Virus record (IMG/VR): IMGVR_UViG_3300033153_001737
Span: 1-59,232 of that record
Length of the DNA: 59,232 nt
Reading direction: 5' to 3' (one strand)
DNA from: a virus
In this document: one piece after another, positions 35,390 through 42,344 of the stretch
How positions within the stretch are numbered: position 1 is the first letter of the stretch
How the letters are laid out: the number at the start of each line of letters is the position of its first letter
Translations under genes and position numbers: made by a program
Notes under the pieces: model-generated
What the model was told of the DNA's origin: nothing
Database searches by the model: none
The model's input: the letters and a program-made list of their open reading frames with translations, nothing else

Positions 35390-35502
35390 TTCTTCTTCAA
35401 CTCCTTTTGTACTTGTTCTGATTCTCTAAGTATTCTAGCAATATAAAACACGCCTAATTTGTCAATTAGACTTTGTATATAATCTAGCGGATTCAGGGGC
35501 AT
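35386..35502 (-). CDS. Very small protein, 38 aa
   Basis: ATG at 35502 preceded by GGAAAG; stop overlaps the next ATG by 4 bases. The product is one amphipathic helix (LDYIQSLIDKLGVFYIARIL) with a Lys-rich tail. Supported by overlap structure rather than composition. Confidence 0.4.
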   Translation of the reverse strand: MPLNPLDYIQSLIDKLGVFYIARILRESEQVQKELKKK

Positions 35503-35620
35503 TACTTTCCTTGAGAATCGCGAGCTGAATTATCATACATTGGTACCAGTTACCTGTAATTTGTTGTGCATTAGCGAGGGCTACCTCCAACTGTTTTAGT
35601 TTGTCGTCGTCGTCGGTCAT
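35462..35620 (-). CDS. Small acidic protein, 52 aa
   Basis: ATG at 35620 overlaps the upstream stop as ATGA. Starts MTDDDDKLKQLEVALANA and is helical. Overlaps the 38-residue gene by 41 bases in another frame. No domain recognised. Confidence 0.45.
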   Translation of the reverse strand: MTDDDDKLKQLEVALANAQQITGNWYQCMIIQLAILKESNAPESARLYTKSN

Positions 35621-35841
35621 GGTAACAATTCCGTCTGACCCGCAAGATATTGAATGTATGTCGTCATTACATCGACTACGGCCTGTGCTTCTTCTCTGCT
35701 CTTGATGGTGAAGAATTGTTCTATTCCCCTGTCAGTATTAGCGGCAGTAAGTATAGTAACCGACTCAATACTACTTACCATCGTAATAACATTGTCACCT
35801 TGTACATTTCGTATTGTTTTACTTGTCTTAAATTGTTTCAC
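35617..35841 (-). CDS. Small unknown protein, 74 aa
   Basis: GTG at 35841 with AAGGAG 6 bases upstream is preferred; a GTG at 35874 lies within the terminator stem. Beta-like N-terminus (SIESVTILTAANTDRGIEQF) and a helical end. It begins the transcript after the terminator at 35863. Confidence 0.55.
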   Translation of the reverse strand: MKQFKTSKTIRNVQGDNVITMVSSIESVTILTAANTDRGIEQFFTIKSREEAQAVVDVMTTYIQYLAGQTELLP

Positions 35842-35862
35842 AACCCACTCCTTTAAAAAGTT

Positions 35863-35886
35863 AGGGGCAGTCACACAACCGCCCCT
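35863..35886 (-). terminator. Rho-independent terminator
   Basis: On the - strand AGGGGC (35886-35881) pairs with GCCCCT (35868-35863) and leads into AACTTTTT. It separates the 35988-36310 genes from the 35841 gene. A 38-codon open frame that follows the 35988 stop crosses it. Confidence 0.75.
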
Positions 35887-35987
35887 TTGTAGTTAGCCAT
35901 CGCATGTCCAGATAGTTTGGCTAATTCATCAACATCCTTTCTAGCGATGTCAGTAATATAATAATTAGAAGTATTAAACCAGCTTGT

Positions 35988-36194
35988 TTAACTTGAGTTA
36001 TTATTAGCTGTCTCATTTTTGATAACCTCCTCTATTAACATAATTGCCGTAGTTAAATATTCGTCAATACCTTTAAATGACTGAAAGGAAGCATCACTAT
36101 ATTCATCCGTATTCCTGACTGCATCTAGCGATGTGTTAATTTGGTCAACCTGTAGCGCAATTTGTTTCAACGACTGTAGGTCTATTTTGTTCAT
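35988..36194 (-). CDS. Small acidic protein, 68 aa
   Basis: Helical (MNKIDLQSLKQIALQVDQIN) and acidic, no motif. ATG overlaps the upstream stop by 4 bases. The stop TAA is followed in frame by 38 sense codons ending at 35871, but no standard start codon is visible there. Confidence 0.55.
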   Translation of the reverse strand: MNKIDLQSLKQIALQVDQINTSLDAVRNTDEYSDASFQSFKGIDEYLTTAIMLIEEVIKNETANNNSS

Positions 36195-36310
36195 GTTAAT
36201 ACCATCCTTATTGCTCTTACTATTAAAAATACGCTAGCCCAACATCCGACTAAAAATATTGTAATAATAGTTAAGCATCCTATTCGACTAGGCAATTCTT
36301 TAGAATACAT
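36191..36310 (-). CDS. Very small membrane protein, 39 aa
   Basis: ATG at 36310 preceded by GGAG; stop overlaps the next start as ATGA. Consists of one hydrophobic helix (TIITIFLVGCWASVFLIV) flanked by charged residues. It is the first gene after the structured RNA at 36343-36406, whose transcript includes it. Confidence 0.5.
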   Translation of the reverse strand: MYSKELPSRIGCLTIITIFLVGCWASVFLIVRAIRMVLT

Positions 36311-36342
36311 TGCATCTCCAGCTGTTTATATTTTGATTAGAG

Positions 36343-36406
36343 AAAGGCCAGCAAGTGTTATCACGCGCTGCAACCTGGGGAGGGTCACAGCACCTTGCCA
36401 GCCTTT
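36343..36406 (-). ncRNA. Structured RNA element, two stacked stems
   Basis: In the - strand RNA, 36406-36394 pairs with 36355-36343 as a 13-bp stem (AAAGGCUGGCAAG with CUUGCUGGCCUUU, two G-U pairs), and 36393-36383 pairs with 36375-36365 as an 11-bp stem (GUGCUGUGACC with GGUUGCAGCGC) closed by CUCCCCA. A nine-base bulge (36364-36356) lies on the 3' side. The G-U pairs would be A-C mismatches on the other strand, so the structure is specific to the - strand transcript. It lacks a U-tract. Confidence 0.6.
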
Positions 36407-36425
36407 AGGGGTTAGTTAATTGTCC

Positions 36426-36571
36426 AGAGAATAGAAAAGGTTTTCCAGTTTAGTCGCCCAGTCATTAATGTATTAAAAGTCGGACATGGTCACATGAGCA
36501 GATATTTGCGCGGTGACTGCGGAATCAATACAACCTTACCGCTATTTGATTGACTTTTTATCCTATTCTCT
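36426..36571 (-). ncRNA. Candidate structured RNA of about 146 nt
   Basis: In the - strand RNA the ends AGAGAAUAG (36571-36563) and CUAUUCUCU (36434-36426) form a perfect 9-bp stem, extended by AAAAG with CUUUU around bulges. Inside, AAUCAA-UA pairs with UAUUGAUU, GUCAC with GUGAC, and a GCGGU loop can pair with ACCGC, a possible pseudoknot. No protein gene covers it. A leader, ribozyme-like or separate small RNA are all possible. Confidence 0.45.
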
Positions 36572-36584
36572 AAATTGTTTGTCG

Positions 36585-36752
36585 TCAGCTACTACGATTA
36601 CGTCGCTTACTAGCCAACGCAATTTTGTTCTTTGACTTACGCGACAGTCTGGCATCACGTCCTTTGTGATTGAGACATTCATCAATATCCCACCCATTAG
36701 ATTTTCTGACAACTAACACTCTCTCGATTCTCGCTTCTTCTCGTCGCTTCAT
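36585..36752 (-). CDS. Small basic protein, 55 aa
   Basis: ATG at 36752 follows AAAGGTG. Very basic (MKRREEARIERVLVVRKSNG, then SRKSKNKIALASKRRNRSS), consistent with nucleic-acid binding. It lies between the structured RNA and the 51-residue gene. Not recognised. Confidence 0.55.
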   Translation of the reverse strand: MKRREEARIERVLVVRKSNGWDIDECLNHKGRDARLSRKSKNKIALASKRRNRSS

Positions 36753-36754
36753 TA

Positions 36755-36910
36755 TTATAAACACCTTTCTATTCTTATTCGTACAAAATGATTACCATCC
36801 CTTAAACGCTTAAACAAACTCCACAACAACTTAGCCAACGACCGATAAGTTGTATACTCTGGCCCTCTACCATTTCGATGCTGTTGCATTAAATTGTAGC
36901 GTACAGACAT
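36755..36910 (-). CDS. Small basic protein, 51 aa
   Basis: ATG at 36910 with GGAGGTG 4 bases upstream is preferred to an earlier TTG. Basic and helical (TTYRSLAKLLWSLFKRLRDG). Stop lies two bases before the next gene's ATG. Likely an early nucleic-acid- or host-protein-binding factor; function unknown. Confidence 0.55.
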   Translation of the reverse strand: MSVRYNLMQQHRNGRGPEYTTYRSLAKLLWSLFKRLRDGNHFVRIRIERCL

Positions 36911-37221
36911 CCAACACCTCCATCTAAATTTTGATTCTGCGACCCTAAGTTTCTCGGTACGTCTCGCCAATTAAATTAGCAATGTTACAAGCAGAATTAA
37001 ATTGAGAGTTTTAACAGCAGAATGACTAATATTTTTTCAGTACTTAGACTATCATATTAAGATATAATTATTAACTATAGTAAGTAATACTATTATTATC
37101 ATATCATCTTTATCTATTCATATTAAGTTTTAACTCAATCGCCGTTAGGCTAAATTTAACTTCAAAAACACCTATTCCTACTATATTCTTAACAATGTTG
37201 ATAACTTTATTTTGTAGGTAT

Positions 37222-37249
37222 AGTATAAACAGTAGTTTACGAGAGTAAA
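37222..37249 (-). promoter_or_regulatory. Sigma70-like early promoter
   Basis: On the - strand TTTACT (37249-37244), 16 bases, TATACT (37227-37222), in the AT-rich gap. It reads toward the small basic genes at 36910 and the structured RNA. Sequence shape only. Confidence 0.45.
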
Positions 37250-37307
37250 ATATATTCATTGACAAAATGTTATAGGTCACTAACCTTCATGAGCTAAGTG
37301 TAATAAA

Positions 37308-37354
37308 AACAACAAACGCACGTAAATCAGGGGGTTTACGACTAACGTGTTGTT
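37308..37354 (-). terminator. Terminator-like cruciform
   Basis: CGTAAA (37321-37326) pairs with TTTACG (37335-37340) within an outer arm AACAACA (37308-37314) / TGTTGTT (37348-37354). On the - strand it is followed by TTTTTATTAC. It lies downstream of the 37414 gene. Confidence 0.6.
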
Positions 37355-37413
37355 ATTACTTAACTTACAAACTCGAAAACAGCCTAAAAACGTCCTCGCC
37401 TTAAGTATAGTAA

Positions 37414-37626
37414 TTACAGTCCTTTACGGTACTTTGAGCACCCTGAGAAGCACGAGAGCCTTATTACTTTAGCCTTATTACTATGTATATTTACAATACA
37501 ATAGCCCTTGTCTTCGTCCGTTTTAGAGTAAAACCAACAGTTTCCACACTTACGCTTAGTCTTCCAACGCTTCTTGAACTCACTTGCACAATCAATAGCA
37601 AGCCTGCAATCCTTACAGCTATTCAT
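37414..37626 (-). CDS. Small cysteine-rich protein, 70 aa
   Basis: ATG at 37626 is chosen; the longer frame begins inside the upstream terminator. Eight Cys arranged as CKDCRLAIDC, CGNC, YC and SCFSGC suggest two metal sites. It is a short separate transcript between two terminators. Possibly a zinc protein acting early on the host. Confidence 0.6.
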   Translation of the reverse strand: MNSCKDCRLAIDCASEFKKRWKTKRKCGNCWFYSKTDEDKGYCIVNIHSNKAKVIRLSCFSGCSKYRKGL

Positions 37627-37664
37627 AGTAGTATACCATTCAGTATTAGTTATTATTAATCGGG

Positions 37665-37691
37665 TAAAAAAGGGGCTAGACAACAGCCCCT
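37665..37691 (-). terminator. Rho-independent terminator after the first early gene
   Basis: AGGGGCT (37671-37677) pairs with AGCCCCT (37685-37691); on the - strand it is followed by TTTTTT. A 15-base sequence (37667-37681) is identical to part of the terminator at 30440-30454. Confidence 0.9.
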
Positions 37692-37698
37692 CTCAGTC

Positions 37699-37941
37699 TT
37701 AGACTGGCACCTCAGTAGTTGAACCAGTACCGTTGACAAATACACCTACGCCCTCTGGGATACCTGTCTCTTTGTAGAATGCCTGTAACTTGAGGTTGGT
37801 GCCCTTCGCTGATACCTTGGCAATCTTTGCAACGAGCGCGTCTTCCTCACCTGAATAGAATGCTTCCCTCTCGTAGCGAGTTGTACCTACAAAGTTGTCG
37901 TTACTGTCATACTTGTCAAATGAATTCAATGCTGTCTTCAT
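37699..37941 (-). CDS. First early protein, 80 aa
   Basis: ATG at 37941 with AAGGAG upstream. Soluble and beta-rich at the end (GIPEGVGVFVNGTGSTTEVP); Lys/Ala-rich centre (KIAKVSAKGTNLKLQAFYKE). It is the first - strand gene after the divergent region and ends at a strong terminator, so it is probably made early and in quantity. Function unknown. Confidence 0.65.
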   Translation of the reverse strand: MKTALNSFDKYDSNDNFVGTTRYEREAFYSGEEDALVAKIAKVSAKGTNLKLQAFYKETGIPEGVGVFVNGTGSTTEVPV

Positions 37942-38224
37942 AATCAATACTCCTTTTGAATGAAACTTAACTAAAATCCGAATAACCGAATCCGGAAACC
38001 GAGGGGTACGTGTTGCAATATAGGTCACGTTTCAAAATTACCTCATTTTCTAGACAAAAGTTGCTGTTACACGTCCTAATTGTCTCACTTCCCGGCAAAA
38101 AGTTGTTATCGAACGAAAGTTAACGAAGTCGAAGTTGTCAGTAGTTGCGTTGCTTGACTATATAATGAAAGTTGGTGTGAAAAATTCTGTTGTTTTTTGT
38201 CATTTTTCGGTTTAGGTTAATAAC
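37942..38224. promoter_or_regulatory. Divergent early/late control region
   Basis: 283 bases between the first early (- strand) gene and the first late (+ strand) gene. On the + strand TATAAT lies at 38161-38166 with no good -35; on the - strand TATATT-like sequence precedes 37941. If the virion polymerase uses special promoters they are likely here; no long repeat was seen between the two sides. Confidence 0.5.
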
Positions 38225-39193
38225 ATGGGTGCCGTAGCAAAGCCGCGAGTTGTTGAAATTGAGTCTGTGTACGGTCTTGAGGTTCGTTTTCAGGTGATTC
38301 GGCCTCGGGGTGGTGCCTCTCCGCGTAAGCATCTGGTGTTTGATTGTTTGGCTGACTTCGAGTTGTTTCACATGGCGCGAGATGGCGTGGTGCCAAAAGT
38401 GTCGCCAGATTGGCGCTTAGCTGACGAGGGAGATTGGGTTGTTGCTGATGCTGATGGCGGAGTTGCTCAGATTCTCAAGCGTGGTGGGTTGAAGCACCCG
38501 AAGGACTCGGTAAATTGTAAGGTTGCCCCGAATGGTTATTGCCGGACGGTAGTTGGTACTTTCAGTACTAACAAACGGTATCGCATGGATACCGATTTTA
38601 CTGCACATGCAAATCGCTACACTTTTACCAACAATCCTAATGCTTATTCGTTAAGGTATGCGATGACGCATCGGACGAAGTTGACTAACAAGGAAAAAAA
38701 GTTTGTCTCTACGTTGATGATGTGCTTGCAACAGGGGAATGGCAGGCAAGAGTCGCTAATTATCGCGGTCAAGGAAGCGGGATATGCGGCTAGGGATTTG
38801 CACAGGACTATGGAGAAGGCTAATGTTTTATTGCAACAGGATAGAATTATGAAATTAATATCAGAACAGATGGCAGATGCTGCTGAGGAAATCGGCTTGA
38901 CGGTCAAGTTCGTGATGCGGGGAGTGTACGAGTTAGCTTCAAGTGCAAGGCGTGAGGATGTGCGCCTGTCGGCTTTGAATCAGGCTGGTAAGTATATTGG
39001 CATGGAGCGCGAAGAAATCGACACCGAGAATCAGTTGGGAGCTGGCTATCAGGGTTTCGGTAACAAGCCGCTGACTGATGGTAAACCTAATGGCGAGTCA
39101 GAGGTAGAAGCGCTAGAGGCCGAGTTTGATGACTTTGGAGCGGCAGAAGATGTTGACAACAACGAAACAAATGACGGAGAAACAACAAAATGA
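38225..39193 (+). CDS. Small terminase subunit with an extra N-terminal domain, 322 aa
   Basis: The C-terminal half (LTNKEKKFVSTLMM, then VKEAGYAARDLHRTMEKANV and LLQQDRIMKLISEQMADA) follows the Terminase_2 style: KE-FV, a helix-turn-helix around AGYAA, and a helical oligomerisation part. The first 145 residues (DWVVADADGGVAQILK, GYCRTVVGTFS) form a separate domain not part of usual small terminases. Its position two genes upstream of TerL supports DNA recognition for packaging. It is longer than typical (150-200). Confidence 0.65.
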   Translation: MGAVAKPRVVEIESVYGLEVRFQVIRPRGGASPRKHLVFDCLADFELFHMARDGVVPKVSPDWRLADEGDWVVADADGGVAQILKRGGLKHPKDSVNCKVAPNGYCRTVVGTFSTNKRYRMDTDFTAHANRYTFTNNPNAYSLRYAMTHRTKLTNKEKKFVSTLMMCLQQGNGRQESLIIAVKEAGYAARDLHRTMEKANVLLQQDRIMKLISEQMADAAEEIGLTVKFVMRGVYELASSARREDVRLSALNQAGKYIGMEREEIDTENQLGAGYQGFGNKPLTDGKPNGESEVEALEAEFDDFGAAEDVDNNETNDGETTK

Positions 39194-39753
39194 GCGAAGA
39201 ACAATCGCGACCTACGGCGTGGGGTACATTTTCACAGCGACCTAACGTAATTGACGCAGTTCAATATGTAGTAGTCGAAAAGGATGGCAAGAAGTTTAAC
39301 AATTTCCTGAAGATAATTGAAAAGCCTCACGTTAATGGCCGCGTCTATCAAGATGGCGAGGTTATCCGCGTGAGCAGTAAGAATGGACGAATGCAGCTAC
39401 GCGACGGCATGTGGCTAGTGATGACGCTACTTGGCGAGTTCGAGGTTTATACTGACGAACAGTTTCAGCGACTATTTGTCTCTGGCTTTTCTTCGTCGAG
39501 CGAAGCGGAGACAGGAGGGAGTGGAACGACCGCGCAGGGCGAAGCCCTTCTAGAACACGGAAAAGAGTTGACTGGAATAAAGGCTGACTTCATTTCATTG
39601 CAAACCGCTTTTACTGAGGCGAAAGCCGAGGGTGTTGAATTGTCCAAGAGAACTAGCGAAGCTGAAAAAGAAATTGCAGCAATATCAAAACAGATTGCAT
39701 TTATGAAGAAAGGTACTACTTCTAATGTTAAAAGTAAAGCCGGCAAATCCTAA
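39190..39753 (+). CDS. Unknown protein with a beta domain and coiled coil, 187 aa
   Basis: N-terminal half is a beta-rich module with DGMWLVMTLLGEFEVYTDEQ (77-96), similar in style to the small 'GDWIV-G--GE-Y' phage module. The C-terminal half is Glu/Lys-rich coiled coil. Overlaps the upstream stop by 4 bases. A head or packaging helper is possible; unproven. Confidence 0.55.
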   Translation: MSEEQSRPTAWGTFSQRPNVIDAVQYVVVEKDGKKFNNFLKIIEKPHVNGRVYQDGEVIRVSSKNGRMQLRDGMWLVMTLLGEFEVYTDEQFQRLFVSGFSSSSEAETGGSGTTAQGEALLEHGKELTGIKADFISLQTAFTEAKAEGVELSKRTSEAEKEIAAISKQIAFMKKGTTSNVKSKAGKS

Positions 39754-40072
39754 ATTGTTAATACTCCCAATGGGAGTCGAGATAAAGACCAAGGGTGGTC
39801 TATTCATGCCAGGTAAAGTTTTCGGCCAAGACCTTGAACTTGCCAGAATCGTTTCGGTATCTAGGGTAGTCGAGGAACTTAACGAGCCTGATATTGCTAA
39901 GGATAAAATTGTATTGGTTAACGTTCACTCAGGCTTTCAGGTTACTTACGAGGGTACGACTATGCGACTTGTGACAGTAAATGACATTCACGCATATGTC
40001 GAACTTGACGGTGAGGAATTAGCCGAACAAAAACCAATGCCAGCCAATATCGAAATGCCCGAAGATTTTTAA
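39725..40072 (+). CDS. GroES-like co-chaperonin, 115 aa
   Basis: Resembles the Cpn10 fold: KPANPKLLILPM at the start, an exposed loop VEIKTKGGLFMPGK (18-31) matching the GroES mobile loop, where Gly-Gly precedes a hydrophobic tripeptide that docks to GroEL, then ELARIVSVS and IHAYVELDG near the end. Phages such as T4 (gp31) carry their own GroES so GroEL can fold the major capsid protein. It sits just upstream of TerL, portal and capsid genes. Confidence 0.6.
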   Translation: MLKVKPANPKLLILPMGVEIKTKGGLFMPGKVFGQDLELARIVSVSRVVEELNEPDIAKDKIVLVNVHSGFQVTYEGTTMRLVTVNDIHAYVELDGEELAEQKPMPANIEMPEDF

Positions 40073-40293
40073 TGAGAGAGGCTAATGTATCACATCGAAA
40101 TGCTACATTACCAGACACTTTTACTGACACCGAGCTACTCGAGACCTTCGACAAGATGGTCAAGAGTGGCTGGGTGATGTCTAGAGGTCATGAGCGAGTC
40201 TCGCTAGTTGGTCCAGGTACTACATATTACGGTACTGACGTCAGGCAAATATTGAACGTAGTGACTAAAGAGAGGATGGAGCGATTCTTTTGA
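40072..40293 (+). CDS. Small basic unknown protein, 73 aa
   Basis: ATG overlaps the stop of the GroES-like gene by one base. Starts MREANVSHRNATLPDTFTDT; the C-terminal half has GHERVSLVGPGTTYYG. Soluble, no domain recognised. Overlaps the next small gene by 4 bases. Confidence 0.5.
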   Translation: MREANVSHRNATLPDTFTDTELLETFDKMVKSGWVMSRGHERVSLVGPGTTYYGTDVRQILNVVTKERMERFF

Positions 40294-40469
40294 CTCCAAT
40301 GCCAAATCATTGCATTGACTGCGACAAGCCAACGACTGGAACTAACTCGTTGTGTGACCGCTGTTTAGTAGACGAGCGAACTAGACATCATTCTGGAATA
40401 ACTGGCGACAATCAGCCGACCACTACCGCAGACCTAGAACAGAAAACAGTACCAAGCGAGCGCAAATGA
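40290..40469 (+). CDS. Small zinc-ribbon protein, 59 aa
   Basis: Start at TTG (40290), 8 bases after GGAG; an ATG at 40299 is a weaker choice. CIDCDKPTTGTNSLCDRC shows two CxxC pairs, a compact zinc ribbon, followed by a polar tail. Its stop overlaps the next start (ATGA). Likely real by overlap structure. Role unknown. Confidence 0.55.
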   Translation: MTPMPNHCIDCDKPTTGTNSLCDRCLVDERTRHHSGITGDNQPTTTADLEQKTVPSERK

Positions 40470-40654
40470 TAGATAGAAGTTATGAAATAGAAGAACGAAA
40501 AGTTATTGAAAACTGGCGAATGCTTGACTATACTGGAAAATCATGCCCAAATTGTAATCGAGTTAGGCTTTGCAAGTGTGTAAACACCAAAACTCGCTGT
40601 GAAAAATGCAATTGGGTTGTAGAAGATAAAAAATATTGTCCAGTGAGCGATTAA
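40466..40654 (+). CDS. Small zinc-binding protein, 62 aa
   Basis: Carries CPNCNRVRLCKC and CEKCNW plus YC, three close CxxC/CxC groups for metal binding. Immediately upstream of TerL. Probably a small adaptor of packaging or transcription; unproven. Confidence 0.55.
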   Translation: MIDRSYEIEERKVIENWRMLDYTGKSCPNCNRVRLCKCVNTKTRCEKCNWVVEDKKYCPVSD

Positions 40655-40655
40655 A

Positions 40656-42344
40656 ATGATTATAATGCCAAATGGCTTACACCATGCTTCAGCCGAGGAA
40701 CGAAAGTTGTACCTTGCCTACAAGCATATGATAGCCTTTGGCAAACTGTTCCTTCCAGGTGATTTCCTCAAGTCCAAGACTCCTGAAGTACACTACAAAT
40801 TAGGCGCGGAATTCGACTCTGACTCGCAAAAGCCAGTCGCATTTATCTTAGCACGTGAATCAGCCAAAACTACCTTAACAAAGTGTTCAATACTTCAAGA
40901 CTTCTGTTTTGCTTACAAGGCAGAAGAATGGGGCTGGGCTAAAGAACGTGAACAATTGTTTCATGTCTGGGTGTCGAAGTCTCAGGTTGATTCGTATGCT
41001 AACATGCACTACATACGGATGAATCTAGAACACAACAAGCGCATAAAATACTACTTTGGTAACATGCGCGGCTCAATCTGGAACATCGAGAACATTGTTA
41101 CCTCAACTAATCAAAAACTTCAATCATTCTCTACACTCAAGTCAGTACGTGGACAAACATGGGCTGATTTAGAGAAAGGTACTCTGCGTTTATCCCGCGC
41201 CTTTATTGATGATGCCGAGACTGAGGCTAATACCAAGACCGACAACTCGCGCAAGTTTATCAAAAATACGATAATGAACGCAATTTACCCCGCTATCGAG
41301 AAAAACACTCCAAGACGGAGATTATTCTTGACCGGAACCCCAGTTCACTGGGATTCAATGGCTCAGAATCTAATGGATGACTGGGCGCAGGCTGAGCGAG
41401 ACGGAAAAACGGCTGATTATCCGTGGAATGTACACGTATACGGCTCCACACAGCCTGATATGGAGGGTGGCGTACTCTGGCACAGCTTTAGGCCAAGACA
41501 CGTTCTTGACCAGATTAAGGCAGTGTTCGAGCGTTCACCAGAAGGTGTTGCTGGCTACTATCAAGAATATGAGTTACAGGTAACTACCGAAGATAATGCA
41601 ACATGGTCGCGTAAACACCTGTTATACCACGACGCGCAATACGAATGGGATGAAGAAGAAAAACAGAGCTATATCTGGGTTAATAAGGTTCGCTATCCGT
41701 GCAACACATTTCTTGGATGTGACCCTGCTACCGACATTGACAACAAGGACTCTGACTATTCGGTAATTATGATAATTGCGGTAGATGCCGAGAATCGCAA
41801 GTATGTGATGGAGTACGTACGGAACAAGTATATGCCGACAGCCGGAATGCGCGACAAGGACATGAAGATTATCGGGAAAAAGGGTGTTGCTGACTACATT
41901 ATTGAACTTGGGCAGAAATATCACATTAATAATGGCCGTGTTGAAGATGTTGCTATGAACAGGTCGGTATTCAAGGACTTGAACAACCTGAAGCGACAAC
42001 TAGACGCTTACGACGTACATATAGCCCCTCATCCTCCTGGGGGACAGAACAAACACAATAGGATACATACCTTCCTTAATAGCGACTTCTCATCAGGGCT
42101 GATATTTATTCGTAAAAATATGTATGATTTAGAGAGCGAAATCGTTAAGTTTGGCCCTAAGATGGCACACGACGACACAATAGAAACATTATACTATTCG
42201 TGTCTAGGCGCATATCGCTACAAGGGAGAAAAAAAGAATAAAGATGCTCCTCTACCTCCAAATCTCCTGGACTACAAGCGGAAAAAACTAGAGGCATTGA
42301 GAGCAAGAAATAGAAAGGTTCAATCATCATGGATAACAATGTAA
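40656..42344 (+). CDS. Terminase large subunit, 562 aa
   Basis: ATPase domain: Walker A-like ARESAKTT (66-73), Walker B RAFIDDAETE (181-190), and coupling motif LTGTP (225-229). Nuclease domain: DPATDIDNKDSDYS (356-369) supplies the first acid and HDDTIETLYY (505-514) the last. It drives DNA into the prohead and cuts the concatemer. Length and order fit the podovirus/headful-type TerL family. An alternative start is an ATG at 40665. Confidence 0.92.
   Translation: MIIMPNGLHHASAEERKLYLAYKHMIAFGKLFLPGDFLKSKTPEVHYKLGAEFDSDSQKPVAFILARESAKTTLTKCSILQDFCFAYKAEEWGWAKEREQLFHVWVSKSQVDSYANMHYIRMNLEHNKRIKYYFGNMRGSIWNIENIVTSTNQKLQSFSTLKSVRGQTWADLEKGTLRLSRAFIDDAETEANTKTDNSRKFIKNTIMNAIYPAIEKNTPRRRLFLTGTPVHWDSMAQNLMDDWAQAERDGKTADYPWNVHVYGSTQPDMEGGVLWHSFRPRHVLDQIKAVFERSPEGVAGYYQEYELQVTTEDNATWSRKHLLYHDAQYEWDEEEKQSYIWVNKVRYPCNTFLGCDPATDIDNKDSDYSVIMIIAVDAENRKYVMEYVRNKYMPTAGMRDKDMKIIGKKGVADYIIELGQKYHINNGRVEDVAMNRSVFKDLNNLKRQLDAYDVHIAPHPPGGQNKHNRIHTFLNSDFSSGLIFIRKNMYDLESEIVKFGPKMAHDDTIETLYYSCLGAYRYKGEKKNKDAPLPPNLLDYKRKKLEALRARNRKVQSSWITM

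Larger units (their letters stand above)
36911..37413. other. AT-rich early control region without recognised genes
   Basis: Very A/T-rich between two - strand genes. It holds a promoter-like pair (37222-37249) and a terminator-like cruciform (37308-37354). A 49-codon open frame (37110-37259, - strand) lacks a ribosome-binding site and is judged chance. The composition would suit a promoter cluster or a replication origin, but no iterated repeats were seen. Confidence 0.5.

Noticed and set aside
36343-36406. Ordinary Rho-independent terminator
   Set aside because: The stem is not followed by a U-run and has a long one-sided bulge.
37110-37259. 49-codon open frame in the AT-rich control region
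   Set aside because: No ribosome-binding site, AT-rich by chance, and it contains the predicted promoter.
17585-38028. Lysogeny or integration functions
   Set aside because: No integrase, excisionase, repressor or attachment-site repeat was seen; the block holds DNA replication and recombination genes.
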